Under the pieces are notes generated by a model. The model saw nothing but the letters and a program-made list of their open reading frames with translations. It was not told the origin of the DNA and made no database searches. From Adiantum capillus-veneris (Eukaryota; Streptophyta; Polypodiopsida; Polypodiales; Pteridaceae), in contig CM043946.1 in the NCBI GenBank assembly GCA_014529385.2, positions 20,762,577 through 20,826,576 on the forward strand: a DNA stretch of 64,000 bases, read 5' to 3'. Of this stretch, positions 11,224 to 22,446 are shown piece by piece. How positions within the stretch are numbered: position 1 is the stretch's first letter; every line of letters starts with the position of its first letter. The position numbers and the translations under genes are program-made.

Positions 11224-11832
11224 ATGTATTTAAGGTCAGGAGCCTTTGTTAACTCGGGAGCTAAAAGTATCAAAAGTCAAGTAAGCACCACGTCCACAGA
11301 AGAGAGTGTAACTCAGACGAGACTAGACCCATTAGCACCAATCATTGAAGAGGGTAGTGATACTGACACTTCGTCGGAAAAGTCCTTCTTCATGATGGGG
11401 AGTCAACAGCCTTTAAACAAAACCAAGTTCACTATAATCTTCTTGGAAGGAACAAACTCGAGGGGAGCCTTAGTTTATTCTGACTATCGGGGACGCAAGT
11501 GTATTTGTATTGAAGAAATACCGGCTCAAAGACTAGAGATAATTCGACTCTATGATGATGGTGACAGATTCCGAGACGAAAAGGGGAACCACTATCTGAT
11601 AGTGAGTAACCCTGAGAATTACAACAGATATGGGGACAACGTGGCAAAAGGGAAAATGGTTTCAGAAACCCAAGAACCGCCTCCTAACATTGATCGACCT
11701 GGAGCGCTTTTTATGTATGATAAGAAAACAACCAGGGTCCCAACCTATAATGGGAATGTAGGAATTTACAAGCATGAAAGCGAGGGAGTAGTCTCTTACT
11801 TTCAATGCAAGGAACCCTACCCAAATGAATGA
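11224..11832 (+). pseudogene. ORF ahead of gag, element A
   Basis: A 202-residue reading frame between the leader and gag. The N-terminal 60 residues are Ser/Thr/Glu-rich and probably disordered. The middle (about residues 70-140) has alternating hydrophobic and charged strands, including RGRKCICIEEIPAQRLEIIR and GNHYLIVSNPENY. Element B has a related frame at 56252-56647, with EYTIRIDDHGIEFEEEI and GSQYLQVENPDVIEKWG in the same order. An extra ORF before gag is a known trait of Ogre-like Gypsy elements. I cannot assign a function, and it may be an N-terminal extension of gag. Confidence 0.55.
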
Positions 11833-13760
11833 AGCAAAGACAAGGTTCTTTACTTATTTTCTTATGAAACTGCTATGGGGAAGGATATTGTTTTTGTTGA
11901 CAGATACGGGCGAGAATAAAAACGTATTCTCCCAGAAGAGGTTGGAAAGGCAACAGTTCCGGAAGCATCGACCTATGGCCCCGACAAAGTACCAAGAGCC
12001 ACCTACACCCCTAGCAAGTCGACTAATCCCTTTTCAGAAGAGTATGACGCTACCTCACATTCTACAAAACAACCGACGTCCAACTACCAGGACCAATCAG
12101 CTACTCAGCCATCATTGCAGGCATGGCTTCGACAGAGTGCTACATTAGAACAAGACCGAACCCGAGAGGGTTATCAAACCGCACGAGGGTTAAGGGATTT
12201 ACAAGAACCACCACTCTATGCACAGCATCAAGGAGAGAGTAAGCCAAAGACTCAGGGGTCAACTAAACTTGGAAGAACACCCCAAGAACGAGTTGGGAGA
12301 GATGAACCATCTCTCACAAGAACTGTTAGAAATTATGAATTAGGAGCACCATTGGGAGAGGAACTGATCACTACAGAAGACCATAGGAGGTATACGGACT
12401 AGGATGGGGAGATCCCATGATGGGATTTGTAGACCATCGTAGAATTAGACCTTCTCAAGTGCAAAAATGGGTAAACAAGAAATATACGAGAAGCAGAGAT
12501 CCGAGAGATCATGTAGCAGCCTTTGTGCGTGTAATTAGAGCTGAAGAGGTGTTAGACTTTCCTACCCAATTTGCAGGATTCGGTTTAACCTTAGAGGATG
12601 ATGCTGCTACATAATTTGAGTTGGTGGAGCGAAGAGACTTTGAGTCTATGGAGGAAGTGTTTGACGAGTTTATCGAGAAATTCTCACAAAAGGGGATAGC
12701 TCATAATACAGTCTCACAAATCCATAAATTCAAACAGAAAGATGGAGAGTCTGTGCGAAAGGCAGCCCTCCGATTAAAAAGATATGTTAAGTTCTGCCCC
12801 GTGGAAGAACTGCCAACTCAGTCCAGACTTATGCTTATATTTATCCAAGGACTAAGGAATGCAGATCTTCAAAAGGACTTACATATGAAAAGGAGCACTA
12901 CGTTGAATGATTTAACCAAGGAAGCTCTATACCTTGTGGACAATTGTGCGGTCTACAAAGAGGGTGAGTTCAAGGATCTTGATGATGATTCTTCCTCGCA
13001 ACAAAGCGGAAGCAAGTCTGCTAAGACAACACTGAAAGGAGAAGTAGCGGTAAGCCAAGAGCAGCTTGTAGAGGAAGTGCTTAAAAAGATTAACTTGTAT
13101 TCCAAACCACAAGCTAAACAACCAAAATGGTGTGCGATTGAACAAAAATGGACAAACCATGGGACGGAGGAGTGTTATTATAACAAGGGATATGTGAGAG
13201 AACGACCATATGCTCCGCAAGCTCAAGCGACATCTCCTCAAATCCCACCGATGCCTAGATATCAAACAGGGAACCTACCAGAACCTGTAGGCATAGAAAG
13301 ACCACAACCAGTGTTGGGACAACAACCACCCCTACCAGGATTACGACCAGTCAGCATAAGATACACACCCACAGTAACTGAGTCGGATGAGAAGGCTTTG
13401 GTACCTATGCATGCATACTACGACGAGCCCAATGGATATGCGGCGAACTCTGTCTATTATCCACCGGACGAACCCTCTACACCAGAACCATGGAGCATGA
13501 TAGGAAATATAGGACCACCAACTGCTGCACAGGAAGCGGGGAAAGGACGATATAGCGTGGATGAAAGAACACTGTTGTTCATAGCCAACGGAGGCATGAG
13601 CGGGCAAAGAATTGCACACCAACAAAGAGGAGCTTCAAGAGCACCTCAACAGCCTAAAGGACCATGATACAAGTGTGGTGGAGACCATTGGCTGAGGGAC
13701 TGCCCTCATGACGAAATCATTAGGGTCAACGCATATTGCACGGAGTGTGGAATTACTCAC
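11833..13760 (+). pseudogene. gag region with two zinc knuckles, element A
   Basis: Fossil capsid region. The Retrotrans_gag-type core lies around 12420-12960, with the motif order DHVAAFVRVIRAEE, then FDEFIEKFSQKGIAHNTVSQ, KFKQKDGESVRKAALRLKRY and LMLIFIQGLRN. A proline- and glutamine-rich segment follows. The tail at about 13670-13760 has two CCHC-type knuckles, CGGDHWLRDC and CTECGITHLIPDC, which in this family bind RNA during packaging. The region upstream of the core (11833-12410) is basic and Gln/Pro-rich. It is broken in several places. Confidence 0.8.
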
Positions 13761-14811
13761 TTGATCCCTGATTGCCCTAAAAACCCAAGCAAAGGAGCAA
13801 AAACTACCTTGAATATGCTGGGAGCGCTACCTTCCAGTGGAGGGTCAGAAAACAAAACTCCAATTCCTGTTAAGGTCTTGACGAGAGCCCAAGCAAGGAA
13901 AAATGACAATCAGCCCAAGAGCAACGATGAAAATCAAGAAGAAATCAAGACTGACAAGTCTAGCGTCAGTCGTGATAATCCTTGGAAAGAACGAAGAGCA
14001 AAAATGAAAGCTAGACGTGAGAGAAAACAAAAAGATGTAGAAGCTGAGCTAACGATAGCTCGAGAGCAACTTAAACAGCAAAGAGAGTCCGACTCTCTAA
14101 AATCAACGAAAGGACCAAGAAGTGCAAGTTCAGGAGGGTTGGTATTGGTAGATAAGATCAATGAACCCTTAGATGCAATCTTGCAAGCATATGAAGCAAG
14201 ATTGAAGAACAGACAGAATCTAGAGCAAAGATGGATGACATATCCATATCCAGAGATAGAAAAACAGAGACTAGAGATGTGCAAGCAGCTGATTGAAACT
14301 GCACAAGCTTTACTGGAGCCTCCACCTATGGAAGCGGGAGATAGAGTAATCAAACCACCAAACAATGAAACACCTCACAAAACCGAACAAAGGATACCCG
14401 ACAAGATAGAAAACATTAAATCCTTGCTGGATGTAGAGGATGCAAAAGACATACCTAATAGCACTGATGAATCACTGAAAGATTTTCCACCATATTCCCC
14501 TATTGTGGAAGAAAATTGGACTGAAGAGCTATGGGAAACGGTGCGAAAAGCTCAAGAAAAATATGAGACAAAAACAGGCGAGTCAGCACCTTTCTCGGAG
14601 CTGAACTTGAATAAGACTCATGGGATTTAGACGTTAAATCATTTTAAGGGGATAATGGTTCAGTTGCATTCGAAGATAGCAGACCACAATCACTCAGAAC
14701 TTTGCCATCATATATGGGAGACTATGAGGCAAGGTCATAAATTCAAAGAGTACCTTCTCAAAGAATAGGCGGGTCAAATTAATTGGACACTAAATTAAAA
14801 TCCTGACAGAC
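13761..14811 (+). pseudogene. Charged linker between gag and protease, element A
   Basis: Lys/Glu-rich coding stretch with helix-forming repeats (for example RKNDNQPKSNDENQEEIKTD and EAELTIAREQLKQQRE). It also has a segment LVDKINEPLDAILQAYEARL that is clearly matched in element C (54032-54331) by a stretch beginning MVDEIFEPINASLEAYQEGL. The shared segment shows that it is a conserved part of this element family and not random sequence. No known domain. Confidence 0.6.
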
Positions 14812-15345
14812 TTGTTGACCACTCCGGTCAAGTGTACAATTACATTGGCAGAATTGTTAAAAATTAGGCCAAGCATGTGGACGGAAGTGGGCAAATGTCT
14901 TGAAAAATTTGGCATAAGGACGCCTCTTAAGTTCTTCGAAACAGAGCTTAATGACACAGAACCGAAGAAAGTCAACACTAGACCAGTGCCACTCAACAAG
15001 GTAGGAGAGTATTGTGAAGGTGAAGAGAGAAACACAACCCTACCAGTTGAGTATAACGGCATAGAGACTAAGGCAATACTTGATAATGGAAATGGCATTG
15101 CCATTGCGACCAAAATGCTATGGGAGAAATGGGGAAAACCAGCAATACGAACAACTAGAATGAAATTGCAACTGACAGATGGGCACATAGAAAGGCCAAT
15201 AGGATTGCTTGAGGCAATTGTGGTATCTTCCTGTGGCATAGAGTACGAAAATACCTTTGCCATAGTAGATTTTGGCAAGAAGAACAACTATGAAATTATC
15301 CTTGGTAGGCCGTTCATGAGGCAACTCCAAATGGTGCAGGACTAG
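14812..15345 (+). pseudogene. Aspartic protease region, element A
   Basis: Retropepsin-type fold signature. A segment TTLPVEYNGIETKAIL lies before the active-site loop position, then QLTDGHIERPIGLLEAIVV, and the C-terminal ILGRPFMRQLQ, which is the hallmark ILGRPF motif of plant Gypsy proteases. Its position between gag and reverse transcriptase is the usual one. It is part of the broken polyprotein. Confidence 0.75.
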
Positions 15346-16151
15346 GGGTATGATTATTTGTATCTAAGACATGCTGAAACTACTACACGCGTAAACATGA
15401 AAAATCATAGCTACCATGATGTCACAAGAACCCCTGTGGAAGAATTTGACTCAGCCACCATTAGTGGATCAGAAGTCCCAGCGTGGCTTTGTAAGAAAAA
15501 AGAGATATGGATGTGCGGGGAATCTCAATGTAGTGAATTTGACCACAATGAAAGGACACTAGAGAGAGTCTTGGAAGACGATGCCTATATACGAGAACCT
15601 TTTCCTGAAGAGCAGCTCGAACCCCTAGAATGGTTTCAAATTTTGGCTACATTGGATGTATGCGTCAATGAAGTCACTCCCACCAAATTTTGTGACGAGA
15701 ATGGCTACGATATCATACCATACTACATGTTGAGCAAAATTGTGGAGGGGGACCAGAACAATGGAGATACTGAGAATATGAGGATCCATAAAACAAAAAC
15801 GAAACTTGAGATTTAGATAGTGGGCTATGTGGACATCCCCACTAAAGAAATCAAGCAAGAAGGAGAAGAATTTTATGATTCTTCTGATCAAAGTGAAAAC
15901 AAGGATAACGCGGATGACGAGAAGTCGGAAACTATGGAGGGAGACGACAATCAAGATCAAGACAATGACGTCTTCTACAATTTCCCAAACCAAAGTGAGA
16001 GACACCAAAACAGATACAAGAGTAAACGACAACATATCAGTCAGCCAACCAGGCTGAGACCCATGCCGGAGTTTAAGGGTAAGACACATTTTCTTATGAA
16101 CATTCATGTTGTTGATTGTGCTAAGGATAAAGTGTCAGGAAGATTTCTTAA
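15346..16151 (+). pseudogene. Acidic region after protease, element A
   Basis: About 800 bp of coding-like sequence with strong Asp/Glu content (for example DNADDEKSETMEGDDNQDQD) and no recognised domain. It links the protease to the reverse transcriptase connector and is interrupted at its end by the 1.3 kb DNA-transposon-like insertion. Confidence 0.45.
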
Positions 16152-17468
16152 CACTAGGTTGGTAACCTAACAAGACATAAAAGTGTCCTTTTAGGGTTTT
16201 GAGAAAAACCTCCAAAACCATAGTAGATCCACTCATTTTGTAAAATCTTTTCATGAGGTTATAGTTCAAGGCCTACTACACATGGAAAAAATAAGGAACT
16301 TGTAAAATTTCTCATCTATTGGTCACACCAAGCCTCCAAAATTGATGGACCAGTACATTTTCATCAAAACAGTCATTTCGTACGTTTTGTTGCATAAAAA
16401 TAAGATTGGGGATTTTTGTAGGACTTGAGATAAATTCCCTACTTAACTTCAATGGGTTGGTGATCAGAACATATGATTGCTTCTCACTCACTATTTTTTC
16501 TTTTGCCAAAAGAAGTAGGTACAAAAAAGTTGATTTTTTACCATTCTACAAACCTATCATCAAAGTTTCTATAACCACGCTCAATACAAATAATATATGC
16601 ATGTTTTCTTAGTTCCCTATTGACCTTTAGGTTCATAAGGATCCATGGAGCATTTCAAAAGAATAATACATCTCTTACCAAGGGGAATCTTGGGGACAAA
16701 GATGAAGTGCTAAATACAACAAACATGAAAAAAATGGGCTCAACATTATGAGTTGTAGAATCCCATAGAAACTATTCAATATCTAGCCAAATTTGATCCT
16801 TATGACTAGATATGGTTACTACCTACAAAATGCATGTACTTGTCACAAGAAACTAACAATATTGAAAAAGCTATACTTGATATACTAGAATGTTTTGTTT
16901 TCTTCTATAATTGAAAAAATCAACCATCATTGTCTACTATGCAAAATAGGGTATTAGGTGCCCCAAAACTCAAGGAATATTAGCTTTATGTTACAATATG
17001 CGACATAGAAAATCAAAACTGCATTTGGATATCATGAAAGCCACCAAAAAAATCATAGGGCTAAAATTGGCTAAAAAATAGGATTTGACAATTTTTGTAA
17101 TTTGGTCATAACTTACAACTTTAACATTTATTTCTCCCTAGAAGCATCAGGACATGTTGAGGACTACTACAGATAGTTCTCTAGCATTATAGACCTCACA
17201 AACATGAATTCTAGAGTGGTATAGTTGCAAAAAGCTGAAAAAAGCCAAAAACAGGACCCATTTTTTCACACAGTGTAGGTTGCGAAATGTTGTGCAAGGA
17301 CAAGGTTAAAGATGGAATTGATATTCCAAAAAATGTCCTGTTTTTTTCAGCTCATGAGACAACTTTCTAGACAGATAGCACCTCAAAATCCATTTTGAAA
17401 CTCTTGAAATAATTCAAGGAAAATGGTCACTTGACAGGACATAAAAGTGTCCCATTACCAACCTAGTG
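16152..17468. mobile_element. Non-autonomous TIR element (CACTA-like or TTAA-targeting), 1317 bp
   Basis: Starts CACTAGGTTGGTAA and ends with its exact inverted copy TTACCAACCTAGTG. Just inside each end is the phrase GACATAAAAGTGTCC (16177-16191 and 17439-17453 approximately) in direct orientation, as a subterminal repeat. TTAA flanks both sides (16148-16151 and 17469-17472). The CACTA start suggests an En/Spm-type element, whose usual target duplication is 3 bp. A perfect TTAA on both sides is the piggyBac pattern. The interior is AT-rich with no transposase, so it is a passive derivative. It lies inside the coding region of element A. Confidence 0.8.
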
Positions 17469-19265
17469 TTAAGGTTGTTGAAGACTCAGGATTTAAGTCG
17501 AGACTGTTGAAACCTAAGAAAACCAGCAAAGCAAAAAAAAGAGTTGCAATAGAAAAACTGAATGTCTATGGTAGTCCAATTATGAAAAAAATTGAACGGA
17601 AAACGAGATACAATGAGTTGAAACAAAAAATTAAAAATGTATGGACAACTGAAATGGAAAGTAGCGATGGAACGAACGCTAGTGATGGGAGTAAAAAGAT
17701 AGATGTACCTCCTCACTATTGTAAGTACACCATTTAGGAAAGAAGATTGGTGGTTCCACAACGAATGAGGGAGCCTAAATCAAACGAGTCCTACGATGGG
17801 CCAGAGAACGCCAAGAAAATAGACTTAGCAGAGCTAGGAGAAAATCCGCGACCTGCTTACATTGCCACATATCTAGGTCGAGAAGAAGAGGACTTATTGA
17901 TTGAAACACTTAAGGAATTTCGAGATGTATTTGCATGGTCGTACAAAGATTTGAAGGAGTGGATCCTAACATTTGTGAACATTCAATCCCTCTGAAGTCT
18001 GATGCAAAGCCAAGCAAACAACGTCCATACACATATAATGAGACATTCGCCAAAAGGATAAAAGAGAAGATATAAAAACTTATGGAGGCTGAATTTATTT
18101 ATGAGATAGAACACATGGACTGGGTGTCCCCGATAGTGGTGGTACCCAAGAAAAACGGAAAATTACAAGTGTGTGTGAATCTCAAGAAGGTAAACGCAGC
18201 AACAATAAGGGACAACTACCCTCTTCCTATCACTGAACACGTCCTGGAACGAATAGCAGGCAAGCAAGCCTATAGCTTTATGGACGGATTCTCTGGTTAT
18301 AACAAATTGGGGCTCAAACTAGAAGATCAATACAAAACAACATTTGCAACAGAATGGGGCATATATGCATTTAGGGTAATGCCATTTGGCTTGACCAATG
18401 CTCCAGCCACGTTTCAGAGATTAATGACACACGCTTTTAAAGAATACTTGTGAAAATTCTTGGATATTTACATGGACGACTTGTGTGTTTATTCTCTATT
18501 GAGAGAAGACCATATAGATCATCTGAGAAAGGTATTCGAAGAATGCAAAACGTATAGGATTTTCCTCAACCCAAAAAAATGTGTATTCATGGTACGACAA
18601 GGTAAAATCTTAGGCCACATAGTGTCGGCTAATGGAATTACCACTGATGAAGACAAGGTAAAGGTGATCATAGAATTGCCAAGACCAAACACTGTACGAG
18701 AGGTACAATCATTTATGGGGCATTGTGGATACTATCGACGTTTTATCTACATGTACGCTGTAATAGAAAAAACCTTGTATAGTCTAATCACGCTCTTCAT
18801 TTGGACAAATGAATGTGAGGAGTCATTCCAAAAACTAAAAGATGCACTGGTATTAGCACCAATTCTAAAAGCACCAGATTGGTAAAAGGTCTTCCATGTA
18901 CATGTAGATGCTTCGGAATTTGCAATAGGCTGTATATTAGCACAACCAGATGAGGGAAAGATGAATTTTCCAATCAGTTATGCTAGTATACAACTCAACA
19001 ATGCAGAAAAGAATTATACTACCACTGAAAGAGAAGGATTGGGTATGATATATGCGGTAAAGAAATTTTGGCATCACTTACTCGCTAACAAATTCACATT
19101 CTTTGTGGATCATCAGGCACTCTTGTACTTAGTAAACAAACCTTGTAACACAGGACGAATTGTAAGATGGTTCATTGTGTTGCTGGAGTTTGATTTTACA
19201 GTAGTAGTTAAGAAAGGAAAAACTCATCAAATAGCATACCACCTTTCTCGATTACTACATGGTGA
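17469..19265 (+). pseudogene. Reverse transcriptase and RNase H region, element A
   Basis: Fossil polymerase of Ty3/Gypsy type. A connector (ENPRPAYIATYLGREEEDLL, then FAWSYKDLKE) precedes the fingers motif WVSPIVVVPKKNGKLQVCVN, the palm segment FMDGFSGYNKL, FRVMPFGLTNAPATFQRLM, the active-site region IYMDDLCVYS and the thumb region up to FMGHCGYYRRFIY. The RNase H part follows at about 18890-19260, with TTEREGLGMIYAVKKFWHHL, FFVDHQALLYLVNKP and HLSRL. Element C has closely similar connector, thumb and RNase H sequences. I see no second archaeal-type RNase H, which Tat elements would have. It is broken in a few places. Confidence 0.85.
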
Positions 19266-19399
19266 AAATGCTACCGGGGTAGATGATGATCTCCCAGACG
19301 CATACTTGTTTAATAGAGAGATGGTACCGAAATGGTCAAAGCAAATTATTCCGTTGCTGACATATGGAATGAATCTTGACGACAAACACACGGTGGAAG

Positions 19400-20930
19400 A
19401 CGTTAGACAAGCACGAAATTACACAATGCTTGCGGGAAGAATGTACCATCATGGAAACGATGGGATTCTAAGGTTGTGTATAGGCCCAGAGGAGTACGAA
19501 GCGTATCTAGAGGAGGCCCACACACAAAAAGGGGGATTCCATAGAGGAAATCAAATGATGTATGAACAATTAAGAAGACTTGGAGTGTATTGGCTAGGAA
19601 TGGCAGGCGATGTAGCAAATTACATCAAGAAATGCGACTTTTTCACATCCAATACCACTATGGATTATGCCACATTATACCAAGTGACAGTAGCACCCGC
19701 ATGGAGTCATGCTATTGTGGAATATTTGACTAATAAGGAGCTTCCAGGAGATTGGTCTAAAGCCAGACAAAAGGCTTTACAAATCGAAGCGAATAGGTAT
19801 ACCCTCATTAGTGACCAATTGTATAAAAGAGGAACTGATGACCAGCTGAGGTTAGTTCCTCATGAAAATGACTACTTTCCATTATTGGAACAAGCTCATG
19901 CAGGTATAGCAGGAGGTCATTTTTCAGCAGAAAGAACCGTAAAAATCATTATGGTTGCAGGTATATGGTGGCCGACCATGATTCAAGATGCAGCAGAATT
20001 CGTGAAAAGGTGTGATGAATGTCAACGTACCAGTTAAAAGAGACGAAATGCTTTTAAGACCAATGATGAGTGCTCGAGCATTCGCTAAATGGGGATTGGA
20101 CTTTGTTGGTTCTATCACTCCACCAATGTATCGTTCACAAGCACAATATATCATAGTGGCCACAGACTACATGACCAAATGGGTGGAAGCAAAAGCCACA
20201 ATGAAAGCAGACGCTAGAACCACGGCACAATTCTTATATGAATATGTGTTTACACGTTATGGCCTTCCAATCGAACTGGTGAGTGATAGAGGGACACACT
20301 TTGTAAATGAAGTTATCCAACATCTCTTAAATGAGTTTATGATAATTCATCACAAATCTGCACCCTATCATCCACAAGCCAATGGCCAAGCAGAAGCGAC
20401 CAACAAAATATTGTGCACGGTTCTTACGAAACTGGTTAGTGAAACAAGAACAGATTGGGATTAGATGCTCTATTCGGCATTGTGGGCTTATCGAGTTGCA
20501 TATAAGACAACACTCAATGCTACACCATTTAATATGGTATATGGGTTAAATGCAATATTGCCTATTGACTTTTTGGTCCTCACACTAAGGGTAGCCAAAC
20601 AATTGGACTGGACGGGGCATGAACTTTCAGAACGGTTAGAGGACCTTGAAAAATTAGATGAGTTACGACTCAATGCTGTAGAGGCCATATATGCAAAAAA
20701 AAGACAACAGAGAGAGTTTTTTGACAAACATGTGAAGAACAAGGACTTTAAAACGGGAGACTATGTCTTGGTATACACCCTTAAACACCATGCCAAAAAG
20801 CTAAAGAAAAGGGGCACGGGGCCTTATTTGATCCAAGAAATATCGTCCAACGGAGTAGTAAAACTATCGACACTAGATGGAAAAGAAATGCCGAACTAGA
20901 TTAGTGGGTGTCGTTTAAAAAAATATCATC
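19400..20930 (+). pseudogene. Integrase region with two zinc-binding modules, element A
   Basis: There are two successive HHCC-like modules. The first is at about 19420-19650 (RMYHHGNDGILRLCIGPEEY, EEAHTQKGGFHRGN, YIKKCDFF). A spacer of about 50 residues beginning PAWSHAIVEYL follows. The second is at about 19810-20035 (LYKRGTDDQLRLVPHE, EQAHAGIAGGHFS, GIWWPTMIQDA, KRCDECQR). The catalytic core at about 20060-20460 shows the integrase pattern (WGLDFVGSI, ATDYMTKWVEA, LVSDRGTHFVN, YHPQANGQAEATNK). The C-terminal part to 20900 has the GPY/F-type segment KRGTGPYLIQEIS. Gypsy integrases normally have one zinc-binding module. The family relative C has the same double arrangement. Confidence 0.8.
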
Positions 20931-21780
20931 TACCTTTAACACCGGAAATGTTGTTTCAACTGCATTATGGAAAAACCTATAGACAGGAACAACAAAGAAT
21001 TCAGGACCAGGCACAACAAGAAGCAAAGGAACGGATTGCTAAACGAAAGCAGTTTCTCAGGACAATAAACATGGTCACTCCAATGATGACTGACGAATAT
21101 CCTCTTTCAACATCCCAAACAATCGAAGCGGATATACAAAGCGACGAATTAGAAAAGACCATGACAGACCTTAGGGCTCAGGACGACAGCATCATCGATG
21201 ACTTGGAAGATACATGGTGTAGTCCTTACATAAAAGCTTATGCAGGCACAAAACAAGTTGAAATCTATGCATTGCTTGAAACTGGAGCAAAAATGAGTGT
21301 CATCAGCTTTGAGCTTTTGCAGAAACTTGGACCAATGAAGACGATCCTAGAGACACACCGGTTGAAAGTAGCATCGGGTGATGAGGTGACCACGTTGTGG
21401 TCTATTATAATACCAATCATAGTGCAGGCACACCCGTACACTACAAAAAATTCCATGTATTGCCACCAAGTAAATCAGCAATGCCTTGTATCTTAGCAGT
21501 GTCATGGATGAAAGCTAACAGGGTATTCATTGATTTGGATACTAATGAGGCACTGTTCAGAAATGAAAACTTTTCAGAACCCTTCTTATCATATAACCAA
21601 TTCATGTCAAGGAGGAAACAAAAGTCAATACAACCGCTAAGATCTGCCCAACAACAAACAAAGTTTACAAGTCCAGCAACGTCTTATCAAAAATCAGCAA
21701 CCATTCAGGGAACTAGGCAAGTTTGGGTACGGCGTACAGAGCTGACCGAGGCACAATTTCATCAAAAGCGGAAATAAAAA
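20931..21780 (+). pseudogene. Second retropepsin-like region downstream of integrase, element A
   Basis: After a Gln/Glu-rich N-terminal part (about 20950-21230) comes a segment with the retroviral-protease pattern: VEIYALLETGAKMSVISFEL, the flap-like TILETHRLKVASGDEVTTLW, and a distal CILAVSWMKANRVFIDLD, equivalent to the ILGxxWL...D end of the fold. The usual protease of this element is already present before the reverse transcriptase, so this is a second copy of the fold in an unusual place. Element C has the same thing after its integrase (45230-45520). Function unknown. Confidence 0.55.
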
Positions 21781-22429
21781 GTTTGGATAAGGCACGACAG
21801 CCTAATTCCTATAAAAAAGGAGTTAGAAGAACAGACAAAACACCGAAAGCTAGCAAAACTTCAAAGAAACATAGTGAATCTGTCAAATACACAACGGACT
21901 ATATTGGTATGGCGGCCAAAATTGCCAATTCAAAACGAGCCAACAACACAAGAAGGGTGGCCAAAGATGACAAACGAGTAGTTATCTACAACTGTCAAGG
22001 TCATGCAACATCATGCAAACAGCACGAGGAAAAAAACAAAATCAACAACAAAAACTACAAGGATGTCTAAGACCCAAGTCATTAAGGCAGAAAGAAAGAA
22101 TGTTCCACCAGATACGACAATATCGACTTCAAAAGAACCACATACGCCAATTCAAAACCAGTGGAAAACAATCAAACAAAGAGCGGCAGATCTACAACTA
22201 CTCCTTGCAAAGCAAATATGCTAGCCAACTCAAGCTACCACAGGAAGCCTCAACGACAAATGCCAATAAGTGAATCGCTTATACCTTCCTCCTGCACCGC
22301 ATAAATTCTTTCTACATGCATTGACTGCACATGCATATAGGGCTATATTACAAGGCCTGCATTAGCACGAGTTCAACCCCATGCACAACACATACCCTTG
22401 ACGATACCCTGTCGTCCGGGAGGACTCCA
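21781..22429 (+). other. Lys/Gln-rich stretch and spacer, element A
   Basis: Several short overlapping frames rich in Lys, Gln and Thr with no domain. It is likely the worn tail of the preceding coding region. Nothing else is recognisable before the internal polypurine tract. Confidence 0.35.
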
Positions 22430-22446
22430 ATTAGGAGGGGGGGAGG
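22430..22446 (+). other. Internal polypurine tract, element A
   Basis: ATTAGGAGGGGGGGAG at 22430-22445 is identical over 16 bases to the sequence that precedes the right LTR (28531-28546). Here it is followed by GCATTCC and not by an LTR. Element C has a purine run at the matching place (44522-44535, minus strand), again followed shortly by GGGCAATGTTTG. Confidence 0.7.

Noticed and set aside
18890-19420. Second, archaeal-type RNase H in element A
   Set aside because: Only one RNase H series of motifs is visible, and the interval before integrase is filled by the extra zinc-binding module.
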